Shown here: piece by piece, positions 33,493 to 44,782 of the stretch
Layout of the letters: each line of letters starts with the position of its first letter
How positions within the stretch are numbered: the stretch's first letter is position 1
Assembly (NCBI GenBank): GCA_000827265.1
Contig: KN834798.1
Coordinates: forward strand, 62,001 to 126,000
Direction: 5' to 3'
DNA length: 64,000 nucleotides
Source: Collybiopsis luxurians FD-317 M1
Lineage: Eukaryota > Basidiomycota > Agaricomycetes > Agaricales > Omphalotaceae
Position numbers and translations under genes: made by a program
The notes under the pieces: model-generated
What the model was told of the DNA's origin: nothing
The model's database searches: none
What the model saw: only the letters and a program-made list of their open reading frames with translations

Positions 33493-34470
33493 TCAACGAT
33501 GGCTGCCACGCCGTTTCCTGGACCTATAGTCTTCGTCCCACCGTCGATCTCGGACACGGTGTGCTTCCTCAACATCCCTTCGATTATACATATCACCGTA
33601 CTCGGACGAGTCGTCGACGCCACGAACGGTGCTAGGCGTCTCGCTACCTATCATCTCCCTTTGCTTCCTCCGAATTAACGCCAAGGCCCGTTCTCGTTCA
33701 GACGACTCTCGAAATAACCGTGCGTTGACCTCTGGATCCCGAGAGGAGCTCCTAGGCGACGGAGGACGAGTAAAACGAGGTTTAGAAGGTTGAGATGATT
33801 TGGAAGATGAAGCTAATTGATGATTTATGGAGGTGAGAGGATCGTGAACTGATTTGCGTGCGGTATCTCGTTTTCTGCGTAGATACATTAGAGGACGACA
33901 ACTTACAAAAGAATATCTCACCTCCGATCGTCATCCTGGTCAGTATCTCTCTGCTTGGACTTCTCTGAATACCAAGGGTTCAGATCTTTAGCAGAAGGTG
34001 CCAATGCGATTCCCTTGTCTGTTTCTGCGGTTGAATCTTTCTTGGACGCTCTCGCAGCTGCAGCTATAGCGTTCTGAACGAACTAGTAAGCATAAAAAGT
34101 TGCTTTCCAGTGAACATGGATAGACAGACCTGTTCCAAATCTTCGAAGAGATTGATATGACCTCTAGACGTCGAAATACTAGGTGCTGCCATCGTAGATT
34201 CTGCGAGTTGATGAAGTTCTTCTTCAACTTTCTTACTAGACCCGGATTTCTGGCGTAAAAGGTCTATACGAGCTTCTGAGTCCTATTTATCAATGAAATG
34301 TGCTCGGATTGGGTTACAGCACGAAAACAAAAACTCACCGCCAACATCATTCTGCCTTCTTCCTTGGCTTCCTTTAAACGAGCTTCTTCTTCATCACGGC
34401 GAACTTTTTCGATGTTATCCCGACGATATGGATGGTAAGATTTGTGATGGGCAATGTTCAGCTTCCCCAT
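33493..34470 (-). CDS. Cir_N domain protein (LENG1-like)
   Basis: Nuclear protein related to LENG1/CWC25-type spliceosome-associated factors. The N-terminus MGKLNIAHHKSYHPYRRDN followed by EKVRRDEEEARLKEAKEE is the Cir_N motif (K-S-x-H-P/V x4 N x2 K-V-x-x-D-E). The next exons encode DSEARIDLLRQKSG and HINLFEDLEQNAI, which match the LENG1 order (acidic/LLR stretch, then G-H-[IL]-[ND]-L-F). A WYSEKSKQ block is followed by a basic Ser/Arg-rich end with KRRGSHR. Four to five exons join cleanly. Total is about 265 residues, similar to other fungal members. A role in pre-mRNA splicing is inferred from the family. Confidence 0.78.
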
Positions 34471-34640
34471 GATGAACGTCAAGGTCAAAGAATCGTTGCC
34501 GGTTCGGCATTACAAATCCTTTCGGACTTTGAAAAAATAGACGCGTGCGCCACACACCACGACGCGTCTCCTCGGCGTTTCTGGAGAATCTTCTAGTCAT
34601 CTCTGTGACATCACCTCAACGTACATACTCATAAAAATTG

Positions 34641-34648
34641 CTATAAAA
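34641..34648 (+). promoter_or_regulatory. TATA-like box before GFA-domain gene
   Basis: CTATAAAA lies 24-31 bp upstream of the first in-frame ATG (34672) and about 72-79 bp upstream of the second (34720). If transcription starts ~30 bp downstream of this box, most transcripts would begin at or after the first ATG. Confidence 0.45.
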
Positions 34649-34671
34649 ACTCTGGTTCACAATCCCAGTAT

Positions 34672-35447
34672 ATGCTAAGAACACTCGCACGAACATTCTC
34701 AACATCTCTCTCACTCAGAATGCCTATTGAATTGAAAGGAAGTTGTCATTGCGGCGCTGTGCGCTTCACTGTTCAATCTAGTACCCCGGTTCCATACCAG
34801 GTCGATTCTTTGCCAGTGAACTACATCTATCTCTAGTGCTGACGCTTGCCCAGTTGTGTGTCTGCTCAATCTGTAGGAAAGTGGGCGGCGCTGGAGGTTC
34901 TATCAATCTCGGCGCCCATTCCGATACCCTGAAGATTCTACAAGGCAAAGAACATATCAGGTCAGTCTAATCTTATCGACAACTCAACTGAAATGTCACT
35001 CATGCTACTTTAACGTAGCGTATACAACGCAGTCTTCAACAGGGATACGCCAGAGCAGAGGACATCCGAAGGAGAAAGAAGCTTTTGCTCGAAATGTTCA
35101 TCGATGCTCTGGAATTATAATAAGAAATGGTCCGTCAAACTGGTCCTATTCTCAACACCTCGAATTTAACCTGTTCTTACATAGGCCTGAATATATTCAT
35201 CCCTTCGCTTCGGTCATCGATAGTCCTGAGCTTCCGCCGCCAGAGTCGATGGTACGCACTCGATCCTATCTCAAGTAAATGTATCGATCAACAACAAACT
35301 CATCCCTTTTCTTACTAGGTCATTGTTCGAGCCGACTCAAAACCAGAATGGGTTCGTCTTCCAGAGGGAAAGAAACAAGTGAACCAAGTATACGGCTCCG
35401 ACTCCATTGAAGGATGGCACAAGAAGCATAACCTCTGGGTCGAGTAG
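34672..35447 (+). CDS. GFA/CENP-V-fold zinc protein, possible mitochondrial presequence
   Basis: Member of the glutathione-dependent formaldehyde-activating enzyme-like fold; the activity in fungi is mostly unknown. Zinc-ligand motifs are CHCGAVRF (near residue 23 from the first ATG), CVCSICRK, and FCSKCSSMLW. The conserved block PEYIHPFASVIDSPELPPPES and the ending GSDSIEGWHKKHNLWVE also fit the family. Five exons with introns near 34790-34850, 34960-35018, 35129-35184 and 35251-35319 keep the frame. Two in-frame starts exist. The ATG at 34720 begins MPIELKGSCHCG like typical cytosolic members. The ATG at 34672 adds MLRTLARTFSTSLSLR, which is Arg/Ser/Thr-rich with no acidic residue, like a mitochondrial targeting peptide. 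The longer form is reported; dual targeting by start choice is possible. Confidence 0.85.
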
Positions 35448-35624
35448 TGCCAACGAACATAAACACTGGAGCGAGATAAGCAAGCAAATTTCTTTCTTCG
35501 AGAAAACGATGCAACCAAAATACAACTACAAAATGCCAATAATAATAATACATCCGCTGAAACTTGTAGAAATGCAAATAAATAACTGTCCCTGTCTGAA
35601 ACGAATTGAAACACTATCCTAAGT

Positions 35625-36837
35625 CTATAAATCTAGAGGTGTGTACAGCTCAGCAAGTAAGGAGCCTGTAAATGGTGGAGATAAGAGTGAGGGAGAGTAG
35701 GAAGAGGGACTTGGAGACAAAGTGCTGAAGCAAGCAGAAGAAAACTTCTGGTCCTGTATGAGATTATGATGTTCATAATCAGAACCAAAGATAGCCCGAA
35801 AGTCGCTTTCCGTTATTCCCACAAGTGGCGGAGGATCCGACTCGGCCATTTGCTGGATCACAGACTCGCAGGAAGATGGCGGGTAAACGAGATATTCGTC
35901 GGAGATTTGCGACCAGGGCGCGCCGACGTCAGTGGTCGGCGACGGACACCCATCCTGAATAGTAGACGTGGCATCTCCAAGAAGGAGGGAGTGCTGGCGG
36001 AAATCAAATGGCTTGAACATTTCCAAGGGTGGTGCACTTTCCACAGCGGGAATCAAAGGTCTTGGAGTGAGCGGGGAGAAAGAAATATTGAAGGACGTAT
36101 TGCACCCGAGGCCGTCCAATAACCCAGGCTCGTAAAGGTTGTCTAGATTGGATGATGGTCCATTGCAGTCGCATTTCGGTCCAGAAATCGCGGAAGGAAT
36201 CGGAAATGATTCTGAAGCCAATGTAATCAATGACTCTGACGACAAGGCTGACGACAAGGAGGAGGATGGATCCGACTCAGATCCAGATGAAGGACTAGCT
36301 GGCGTAGCATATGGCGTATAACGATTGTTTCTCCTACCCCGGGCCTTTCGAGGCCTGGGCGTGTATCCGTGAATTCGCTTGCGGTGACGAGTGAGTGATG
36401 CTGGATCAGTCGTCCTGAATTCACACTCGGGGCAGGTCTTAGATTTGTCTTTCAAGCTGTGAATTGCAAAATATTATCAGTGGGCGTAGATGACAATTCG
36501 AAAGCACCTAGACTCACTGAGCACGATAGTGCGTCTTCAAATTTGTTTTCTGAACAGTCGCAAATTCACAACCGACCCACGGACAACTGTATTTACTAGA
36601 AACGAATCCCATCAATACAAAAGGCTTCAGCTCCGATATGTCAATTACTTACACCTGGGCCATCCCGACGCCGTGAGCGTGCATGTGGCGACGTGTATCG
36701 TGGCCTTCAGCCATTATGGCGCCACACTCGCTGCATTCGGCTGTAAAATCGTTCACAAATTTCTACAATTGCGGGTCAAACTACACAACATTGTGGCTCG
36801 GTATATGAACACTCACCAAAACAATTGAGCGAGACAT
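35625..36837 (-). CDS. C2H2 zinc-finger protein (left-arm paralog)
   Basis: Probable DNA-binding regulator. Four exons. MSRSIVL is followed by three consecutive C2H2-type units: CSECGAIMAEGHDTRRHMHAH; CPWVGCEFATVQKTNLKTHYRAH; CPECEFRTTDPASLTRHRKRIH. A basic Arg-rich stretch then leads to a Ser/Pro-rich low-complexity region with one GRRNNRYTPYATPASPSSGSESD unit, and to an acidic/aromatic tail with PPLEMFKPFDF and SLLLGDATS. About 340 residues. The paralog starting at 62467 shares exon boundaries and most of these blocks but carries the Ser-rich unit three times. The gene is convergent with the GFA gene, 177 bp between stops. It looks intact although its F-box neighbour in this arm is dead. 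Confidence 0.83.
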
Positions 36838-37110
36838 ATTGGAAGGGAAGACAGTTTTTGTGGAGGGCATCGTAGGCGCACAGATAGCAAGCAAGTGCTA
36901 TTCTAGATGAGGAGAGGGCGCTGAGGGCTTCTGAATGATGGGAGGGCCTCATTGATTTTGGCAGGTTTATATCTACTTTCAAAATATGGGTCGATTGGTG
37001 TGCGAACGAAACAGCGTCGTTTTCTGCCTTTTTTAGAGCATGCGTCGAGTGGCACTCGAAAATCTCCTTTGATGGAAATTCGGGGGTCCAAGCTTGCCAA
37101 ATCTCCAGCG
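36838..37110 (-). promoter_or_regulatory. Conserved upstream region of C2H2 gene (left arm)
   Basis: About 160 bp at 36940-37100 is nearly identical to 62235-62400 upstream of the paralog. It includes GGAGATTTTCRAGTGCCACTCGA and TCGCACACCAATCGACCCAT followed by ATTTTGAAAGTAGATATAA. The two differ by one single-base gap and one single-base insertion only nine codons apart, plus point changes, which suits a regulatory region better than a coding one. The TATAAG/TATAAA at the end may act as the core promoter. Confidence 0.55.
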
Positions 37111-37459
37111 GCTTCATGGAAAATAGTTGCCATATGTCAGAAATTCCATATCAGGAAAAAAACAAGGAGCTGTAGAATGCTTTGTCAGTGAGTGGCAACG
37201 ACAAAAGAGGGAAGAAAACATGCTGCTCTCGCATGTCTCTCCAAGATCTGATCATGATTGAAGCGTGTTGCATTTGGCTGGGAAGACGCTTGCCAGAGTA
37301 GGACCAGATACCAGAAGAATTACAGAAGGATGCCTATGTTAACCAGAAGAGGGGCGGAGCCCTCTGGCAAAGAAATGAAGGTATTGACTCTGAGAGAACG
37401 GAATTTGCACAGCCTCACCTTGTTGTTCTTGTGCGGAAGGCAATGACGACGTAGATAAA

Positions 37460-39000
37460 CATCAGGAGGTCCTTTCACTCATATTAAAGATACGCAAGCT
37501 CTCGATTACAATTTCTACTTTCCAGAAATTGCTACAGTGAGTACCGAAGGGCCTGGCGATAGTTGTAGAAAGACACGAGAAACTTAGCCTTCCCATTATC
37601 ATACCGACGCTCGATGACTTCCAAGTTCCCAGCAAGTTCCCAGGTGAACACATGTGATGAAAGTCAGCTTGTCCAACCCTTCTATACCAACTGATTTTTG
37701 CTGGCACTTTTGAATAAAATAAAATCGTTCTCTCTGGATCGTGACGAAGGATATTCATCAAACAACCTGCATCTGCATTCTGCATTGAGCGGACCTGCAG
37801 CTCTTGAACCGAGCTGTAAGCGGATAAGAAGTTAGAAAAGTGAGGCCAAGTAATTGCCGTCTGTGGAAATCGTACTGGACGATCCTCTTCCAGCACCCCA
37901 ACCAAGCTAAGCAGAGAGAGCGGGAAGTGGGATCTTTGCTACAGCTTAATCAAAGCAGACCCTACTCTCGCGTTAAAATTCCACCGTGCCTAAATGAGTA
38001 ACACCAAGCTGAAGTGAAGGGAATGTGAGGATTCCAACAAAGAAATCTGCCGAAAAGTCGGATGACCCTCGGAATCGAAGCGAAACATGAAAACATGTTA
38101 AAGGAAAGACGGCGTCTCAAGCCAGCGATAACTAGTAGCTTGGTCTATCTCCGATCTGGTCAAATATTGCGACTAGTCGGAGTGAAGGAAGCCTCCGATG
38201 AGCTCGTGTGCCTCGCAGAGAGAGTTCGACTGCTGTGGCTGATATAAATTTCCGCAAATACCCAAAAGACGGCGTTAAAGAAGTTCGCCTGAGGCCAAAC
38301 CTCGGAGAATGATATATCACGGCAGAAGTCCTGCTAGTCTACATCGAATTTAAGCTCCTCCAGAGCGGGAAAGTTGAAACATTGCAGAACATGATTTGAG
38401 AAGTCATTCGCTTCCCAAAAGGATAATAGGCTCCAATCGTCGCTATTTTGTGGACAAATCAGTCACGATGCTGTTGCAAAGCTTGTGATACAGAGCCTTC
38501 TGAAATTCTGAGCGATTGCTCGCTGGACTTCTGTAATATACTCCGCGGACAATGAGATCCATGTTCAAATTTGTTCTGTTATCGTTGATTTTGAGTTTGC
38601 TGCTTTCGAAGTTGATATCAAGGACAATTCAGAGCACCGACGATGAGTGCGCAATAGATTTTCAATGTGAGCAGACCCGTGTAAGTTTGGGGAATGAATT
38701 ATGCTTTTCGAGGGGAGGTACATAAAGATGTAGGTCAACAATTCAGGTGGAATGGCGAAAGCGCAATTGATCAATTTGAAGAAGGCGTCGATACAAGCTC
38801 AGTGACTCCGGAAGAGACGAGAAAACTTGTCCGTGAGGGAGAGCAATGGAAGTAGCTGCAGAAACGCCATTGAGATGTGGGAAGTGACGACGGAGCTGAT
38901 TCTCCTGCCGGGTACGACCTTCTCTTTTGGATGCAACCCAGATTCTAGCAAATGGGGAGCAATGGCGACGTAAATGATAAGTAGATCGACAGTAAACCGG
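37460..39000 (-). pseudogene. F-box/LRR-like pseudogene
   Basis: A decayed relative of the F-box genes at 58134 and 60105. Pieces in order on the minus strand are VSAATSIALPHGQV near 38870; IPPELLTYIFMYLPSKSIIHSP (F-box) near 38740; LRKFISATAVELSLRG near 38250; VGVLEEDRPVRFPQTAITWPHFS; and YSSVQELQVRSMQNADAGCLMNILRHDPE near 37770. They lie in different frames with deletions between, and the position equivalent to the start codon reads ACG instead of ATG. Confidence 0.82.
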
Positions 39001-39090
39001 AAGAATTCGATTTGAATTACAATTAATTTCCTCCCCCTTCACTGTAAATCTCCAGGTCTCGCTGCAGTGACGAATCAAGTACCGTCTTCG

Positions 39091-41321
39091 ACTCCCTATT
39101 AGGGCTTTACCCATCTAGTCTGCCATAGCTACCTTTTTTTAAATGCGGGGTCAAATTGCTTGTGCCAGTCTGCCTGCTGCAGTAAGGCTTTTGAAGAGGC
39201 CGAGGGAGCTTGCACAGCTTTTTGTTCTTTTTTGACGATCGCGCTCGAACATGAGTGACGGAGCAGTGCGGGAAGCAATCTTTAGATTGACGACGATAAT
39301 GAAGGAAGGGTTCCCATGAGCCTCGGAGCCTGGAGGACATACATATTACATAGAAGCAATTGTTGAAACTTCATTCTTCTCAAATTAATCTCCTCCGCGG
39401 GCGGCCGTCTTCGTGGCAGATTGTGGATCGTTTACAACCAATAAAATCATCAACCGTCGAAGGTCTAGGTAGTCAGTTCATATCGAGCAGCGAATGAGCG
39501 CATTAAAGAGCATGCGGGGCCCACCTTCGTCGCTCTACATTGTATCAGATTTTTCCAGCAGTTTCCGAGCAGTCTTTCCGGTAACCTATCTGCCCACCGG
39601 TGGGACTGCACGAATTTCATTCCCGCATAAGGCATAATGCCAGGATTCATGTTACCTCTCTGTAATATAATATTTATTATGTTTTCGTTCATTTGCATCA
39701 GTGTGCGACGCCTGTACCAAGAATGGGAGTAAGAGCGGTGTTCTGCACTAGCGGATAAAAGGGAGGCAAAGTTACAATTTTATCGGATCTTCCGTTCTCC
39801 ATCGACGATATTGAACTGAGCAGGATGCGGGGAACTTCCAGGCACACGCTCGAAGTAATAATTGATAGAACTAAATATCGATGTCGACGTCAGACCGCCA
39901 AGGAAATCTGTTTGAATTTCTACACCAGTCAGATGCTGGATTTGAACAAAGACTTCAGAGCACGGATGCAGTCGTCAACGGATGTCAGATCCATGTCAGG
40001 CTAAGGATTGAATTTTGAGCAGTCGTTGAAGAGTCGAATACAGTGCCCAGAGTAAGGTTTCAAGTAAGTTTTCCCAAGCACGTAGAACTGGAGGCTCTCA
40101 GAAAATGAAGGACCTGTCTACGAGCCTATAGAGACACGGAGACGGAGAAGCAAGATGTCATAGATGTTGTCCCGGATTCTGGCTCCTCGAGAACAGGAAT
40201 CCTGCCTTTACAGCTACATTCTTGAAGGCGAGCTACATGATCATTGATACACATGAAATTCCAAGTCGACAGCCCTCCATTATGGCTATCTCGAATCCGC
40301 GATGTCAGAGTCGGTCTAAGTGAGCTCGGTTTCCAAGACGGTCCAACTCCAAGGTTCCAGCGATGGGGTTACAGTGGAGCTCGAGCTCTTGGCTGAAGCT
40401 GATCGGAGGTAAGTAAGGTAAGATTTGGGTGAAAATGTTTGAGGCACGTACATAGAGTTGTAGTTGAATCACTCCTGGAGCTGGAAGATAGAAAATCCTG
40501 TCAAGTTCCAGGTCAAAGTCGAGCTTATCCAAATTTCTATGTGTTGCTATGAGTTCATGGCGAGACACTCTCTTTCGCCCCCGCTTTAATCCCGACGTAC
40601 CTTGAGGAAGTTCATTAGCAGTGGCATGGCACTGAATAAGATTTCATACATAGAACCCCCTTTCCGAAGGTACCCTCCGCCGCAGCTCAGGTGAGGAGTA
40701 TGTTATTCCCGAAGGAGGGCGACCCTCAACATCCCTCAACCTGACCATCATCTAGTCTATGTTTGAGTACCCGCCCTGAAACTGATCCGGGATATTCATG
40801 AACGCCTTATGAAAACGCTCGGCAAGTTTCGGATTTCTTGTTTTTTTTCGACAGCCAGTGGCGAGGTTTGCGCATTTTTCCAAGTTATCCGAGCAGTCCT
40901 CGTAAGGTCATCAACGCGATATCCGAGTCTAGATCGTGATAGTCGCGCTGTCGCGACCGGCCGACGCTGGACCGGTCATAGAGTAGTCTATGGCCCGGCT
41001 TCAGCGGACAGCCTTCCTGGAACTTGACTTTTCCGGGTACCGACTCGCCTCGGTGAGGTCAGGATTTCTCTAGATTGGCGAGCTCGCATCTCAGAGAGCT
41101 ACACAAGGGCCAAAATTTGACAGTAAATTTTCAATTCTAACTTTGATTTCTTTTTTTTCCCTTCGGCTGTCAGTTCCGTCGGAAGATCTGCAGTAGCCTT
41201 GCCGAGAATTCGTGTCTGCATATAAAGCACTTGCCCTCCTGTGGGATCTAACTTAATTTCTCCAAAATTTAAAAGCTTGGTTTTAGGTGTCGCTCAATTT
41301 TCTTCCAGCCCATCTGCTACA
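39091..41321. other. Gene-poor stretch
   Basis: No gene could be supported. A minus-strand frame at 40305-40568 (LDKLDFDLELDRIFYLPAPGV...LELHCNPIAGTLELDRLG) has a Leu-rich pattern that recalls the LRR-like part of fungal F-box proteins. I found no F-box or continuing exons, so at most it is another remnant. The right end is the upstream region of the RING gene. Confidence 0.3.
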
Positions 41322-42385
41322 ATGCCTACCTGCAACATATGTATAGACTCACTGAAGGAGCCTGTCGCATTACCCTGTGGTAGGTGCTCACTTCGTCCTC
41401 ACTCTTTCCATGGTAAGTGACAACGATCCCCCCATAGGTCATGTATTCTGCTCGGAATGTATCACTCGCACCGTCAACACAATGATTCCAACATCCATCG
41501 TCCAGCCTTGTCCAACGTGTAGGTCGTTGTACTCGATCGGTAAGCATTTTCATTCTTCAGCATCGCCCAAGCCTAATTGGCCCCCCTCCCTGCCCCCCTC
41601 CCTTCCCCCCAAAGCCCATGTCGACTCCGAGTTGCTCCCCACTTCCGTTCGTGCCCATCTCTTCCCAAGCATACGGAAACTCTACCTAGAAGAACCGAAT
41701 TCGGATACGAAGTCGCCGTCTTCATCATCGCTATCAGCACCATCATCCTCTCTGCCACGGCTTTCACAGTCCGAGGTAGTCTCCGAATGCGGGCGACTAT
41801 CGGCTGAGAACCAGACACTTCGAATGAACTGCGCTGTGTGGCAGAAGCGAGCGGAGATACATGCTGCGGCTACGCTTGGCCTGATGAACCTTGCCCGAAT
41901 GGCCAAGGCCTACAGCACACAGCTTAAACTCGAGAAGGAAGACCTACAAAGGCAATGCAATCTCTTGAAAAGAAAATTGGAAGTCGAGGAGTTAGTGTTG
42001 TCCTTTGAATCACCGTATCTCGCTAGTCTAATAATAACTCGTTTACCATTTCAGATCATTCGCTTCGTTTGCCCCGGTCGTCCCTTCTAGCAAAATCGCT
42101 AAATCGGCTCCTGATGCATTACCACATCCATCTTCTCGCCACGGCGAAACGCTTCGTACGAGCGGTACTACCCAGCAGCAGCCTCGGGCTTCGTCAGCCC
42201 AGAACACACATTCTAAATCTATACAGCTCATTCCAGCTGTACCACCAGAACGAGATCTACCCCCATCCCTGAAACGGCGTAAAACAGACAGCTGTGCCCC
42301 CGGCCTTCTTGCTTGTGGATCTGAAGAGAATCAATCTCATAGTCCGCGAAGGTCTCTCCGAAAAAGAAAAGAGCTCATGTCATGA
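41322..42385 (+). CDS. RING-finger protein with coiled coil and basic tail
   Basis: Putative E3 ubiquitin ligase. MPTCNICIDSLKEPVALPCGHVFC supplies the first part of a C3HC4 RING (C-x2-C...C-G-H-x-F-C), CSECI the next pair and CPTC the last. The first intron splits the CGH motif (CCCTGTG|gtaggt...cccatag|GTCATG). The second runs from about 41540 to 41614 and ends with a C-rich tract before AAAG. Four exons join in phase. After the RING come a Ser-rich linker, a helical stretch (AENQTLRMNCAVWQKRAEIHAAATL...LKLEKEDLQRQCNLLKRKLEVE) that should form a coiled coil, and a basic C-terminus (LKRRKTDS, RRSLRKRKEL) resembling nuclear localisation signals. About 290 residues. Substrate unknown. Confidence 0.82.
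41579..41610 (-). other. G-run tract (potential G-quadruplex) within intron
   Basis: On the minus strand five runs of three to six G (GGGGGGAAGGGAGGGGGGCA, then GGGAGGGGGG) are separated by 1-2 bases. On the plus strand this is the polypyrimidine tract of the second RING-gene intron. Confidence 0.6.
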
Positions 42386-43342
42386 TTATCTTTAGTTTTC
42401 CTGACTGCCGGTCTCTCTCATTCGGTCTTCGTCGGGATGCTATAATGTCTCGGATATCATTTACTCTACATGGACGTTTCCGTTTTCTGGGTTTGATTCT
42501 CGGCTATCCAACTTAGCTTTTCCATGCTCGCTGTGGCCGAAGGATGTAACATATTTCTCTCGCTCTTCTTGTACGTTTTACTTTTGTTTTTCGGACCATT
42601 GAGGAATGTACGATATCTTGTATTTACTATAGATTCATCTTTCTTGCATTCATATATACTTATTGCCTAATAATACCTGCACTACTCGCGCTATTCGAGA
42701 GGACTGGAAACGGTCCTCGCCTAAGCCCTACCTGATCCGAACTTTACGAATCCGAGCTAGATACATAGGCAGAAAAAAGATTAAATGCGACGCAGAGTTT
42801 TAAAAAAGTTAGAATGGAAGAATGGGTAACAGAATCGTCTTTCCGACCTGGACTTGGCTTGGCGGTATACATCGGGGAGTGCCGGCGACCGCAGAAGGTT
42901 AAACGCGAATGCGGTTTTATAAGGAAAAAGAACACCTACATGGGCTCAGACATACCCGAAAAAATCCGAGTCGGAATGAAAGTAAGTATCAAGCAGGACT
43001 GTGATGGGCTCTTCACAACTTTTTCCCGATCCCTACTAGTTCTTGGTAACAAACTTCCGTACTTCCTCTTTTGCTTCCACACGAATTCTTGTTTATTCGC
43101 GACATCGCTTGGTGTTCACCGCAATTAGCACTTTGGGGGTCCATTTTGTGAATTACAAAGCCCAGTGCAGGGCGATAGAAATGTACACGCACAAGATAAA
43201 GAAACAATGCTAGCGTAAATGTCCCAGAAATGCGGCGCGGAATCGGAGATGGTAGGCGAAAATAATTAGAGTAACGTACATAAACAGGTCCGAGATGTCA
43301 ACAGCAGAACGTATATTTCCGCCAGTACTCCAGCACCAGCTA
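42386..43342. other. Intergenic stretch between RING and VTI1 genes
   Basis: Holds the 3' sides of both convergent genes. The plus-strand frame 42814-43128 (MEEWVTESSFRPGLGLAVY...) shows no domain and no splice-linked continuation, and is not taken as a gene. Confidence 0.4.
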
Positions 43343-44306
43343 TTAGTGGCGATGGCCGGATAGTTTGAAGTAAAGAATTAAGACGACAACAATGATCAAC
43401 ACAAGAATGAAAGCACCGATAATGAAGCGCTGCTTATACATTCTGGAAGGGAGCCATAAGCAAATATCGAGAGATGGATATTCGAGCGTACGTACTGTCG
43501 AATCATCTTTTGTATTGTACCTGAAGCCCGGTCGATAGACGTATCGGCTTGGTTCAGCTGCGAGGGAGAATATCAAGTCAGAATAGGAAGCTTCTCGGCA
43601 TTATGACACTCACGGTATGAGAAGCATTTTCGATTTGCTCTCTTTGTACTCTGAGGGTTCTCAGAATATCTGCTCCTATATCCTCCGTCTCCAAAGCCAA
43701 ACGTGTTGAGTTTCCGATCCGCTGGCTTCCGTCTGCAAGAGTTTGGTGGCCAGCTAGGAGTCTTGTTCTTTCATTTCCGTGCTCATCATACGGGTCGTCT
43801 GACCGTGAGGGAGAGTCGAAACGAACGTTGCCTCGAGTAACTTGGGAATGGCTGTCCTTTGCGATTTTCTTGAGACGATTGAGGTCAAGCTTCGCTTGCT
43901 TTAGACGCTGAGAGTATTGAGACCGAATTGAAACCGGAATTCCCTGGATCTTGGAGTTTTTTTTTTTTCCTTCAGCACCATTACTTTTGACATTGTTACA
44001 CTGGCTACATACTTCGACTTCCAGTTGTGATATCTGCACGAAAATCATTATTATGAGCATGGAATGAAGAGAGATAGACAACGGACTATATCATCAGCCT
44101 CATCCAATTCAATTTCTACCCGACGAAGAGTGGCTTTGCGTTGTTCTGCAAATCAACAAGTCCACATAAGGCAGGAGCATAATAAACCCGAATTTTTTAC
44201 CTCCTCGTTGCTCTGGGACGTCTTTCTCCAGTTTAGTCCTTACAGAGCCGATAAGTTGCTCGAAGTCGAGGTGGTAAGCGTCGAAGAGGCTGTCTGGAGT
44301 GGACAT
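43343..44306 (-). CDS. VTI1: Vti1 Qb-SNARE
   Basis: Mediates fusion in Golgi-endosome-vacuole traffic. The N-terminal Habc region starts MSTPDSLFDAYHLDFEQLIG, followed by EQRKATLRRVEIELDEADDI and ISQLEVEV. The linker carries IPVSIRSQYSQRLKQAKLDLNRLKKIAKD. The SNARE helix runs from LEDIGADILRTLRVQREQIE-like sequence through LNQADTSIDRASGTIQKMIRQ. The tail anchor is RFIIGAFILVLIIVVVLILYF, ending KLSGHRH at the lumenal side. Five or six exons; the splice around SHT|LNQADTS restores the heptads. Length about 220-230 residues, normal. An unusual T-run precedes one acceptor near 43960. Confidence 0.92.
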
Positions 44307-44782
44307 TGTGACGGTCGTTGGGCAAGGTCGAAATGCCACCGGCAAAGTTGCGGCAAAATCAATATTTTTCCCACTCTGCGATGACTTCAGCTCGAGCAAA
44401 ACCAAGGTAGCCAAGTTGGCACAAGTTGCAGCATCCTCCTCAACGAGGTAATATGAATAGCTATATTTTTCACAGCAAAAGCTTGTCCCAAAAGCAGCGC
44501 AGTGACGTCTCACTGGAGCAGACTGATATTCCTGTGCGCCACATATGATTCATTTCAATCAGGTACGACCAGCATTCATTCATCTCAACACCGCTGCTCA
44601 TAGGGAAAATTATTCGTTTGCAAATTCAACAACTCTCATAGAGTTACCAATATATCACATCACCATGATATCACCCAGGTCGGTCCATACGGTAGGTGGC
44701 GCAGAAAGAAGTTATCCAATACCTTTTAAACCCCAAAAGACGGCCGTTCCTATTCTCAGAACGAACGAATCCCCCACAAATC

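Larger units (their letters stand above)
35625..39090 (-). repeat. Left arm of inverted F-box/C2H2 duplication
   Basis: On the minus strand the order is: end of one F-box gene (the ACCTGGAGATTTACAGTGAAGG stretch near 39040-39065), a second F-box gene (decayed), a conserved promoter block, then the C2H2 gene. The same order is found on the plus strand from about 59690 to 64000. The arms are about 21 kb apart at their inner ends. Similarity is highest in the C2H2 gene and its upstream 250 bp and lowest in the F-box gene. Confidence 0.8.

Noticed and set aside
40305..40568. Additional F-box/LRR gene
   Set aside because: Leu-rich pattern only; no F-box, no adjoining exons, and no clear alignment with the three F-box copies of the window.
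44195..44384. Plus-strand frame opposite VTI1
   Set aside because: It is antisense to the first exon and intron of the clearly identified SNARE gene.
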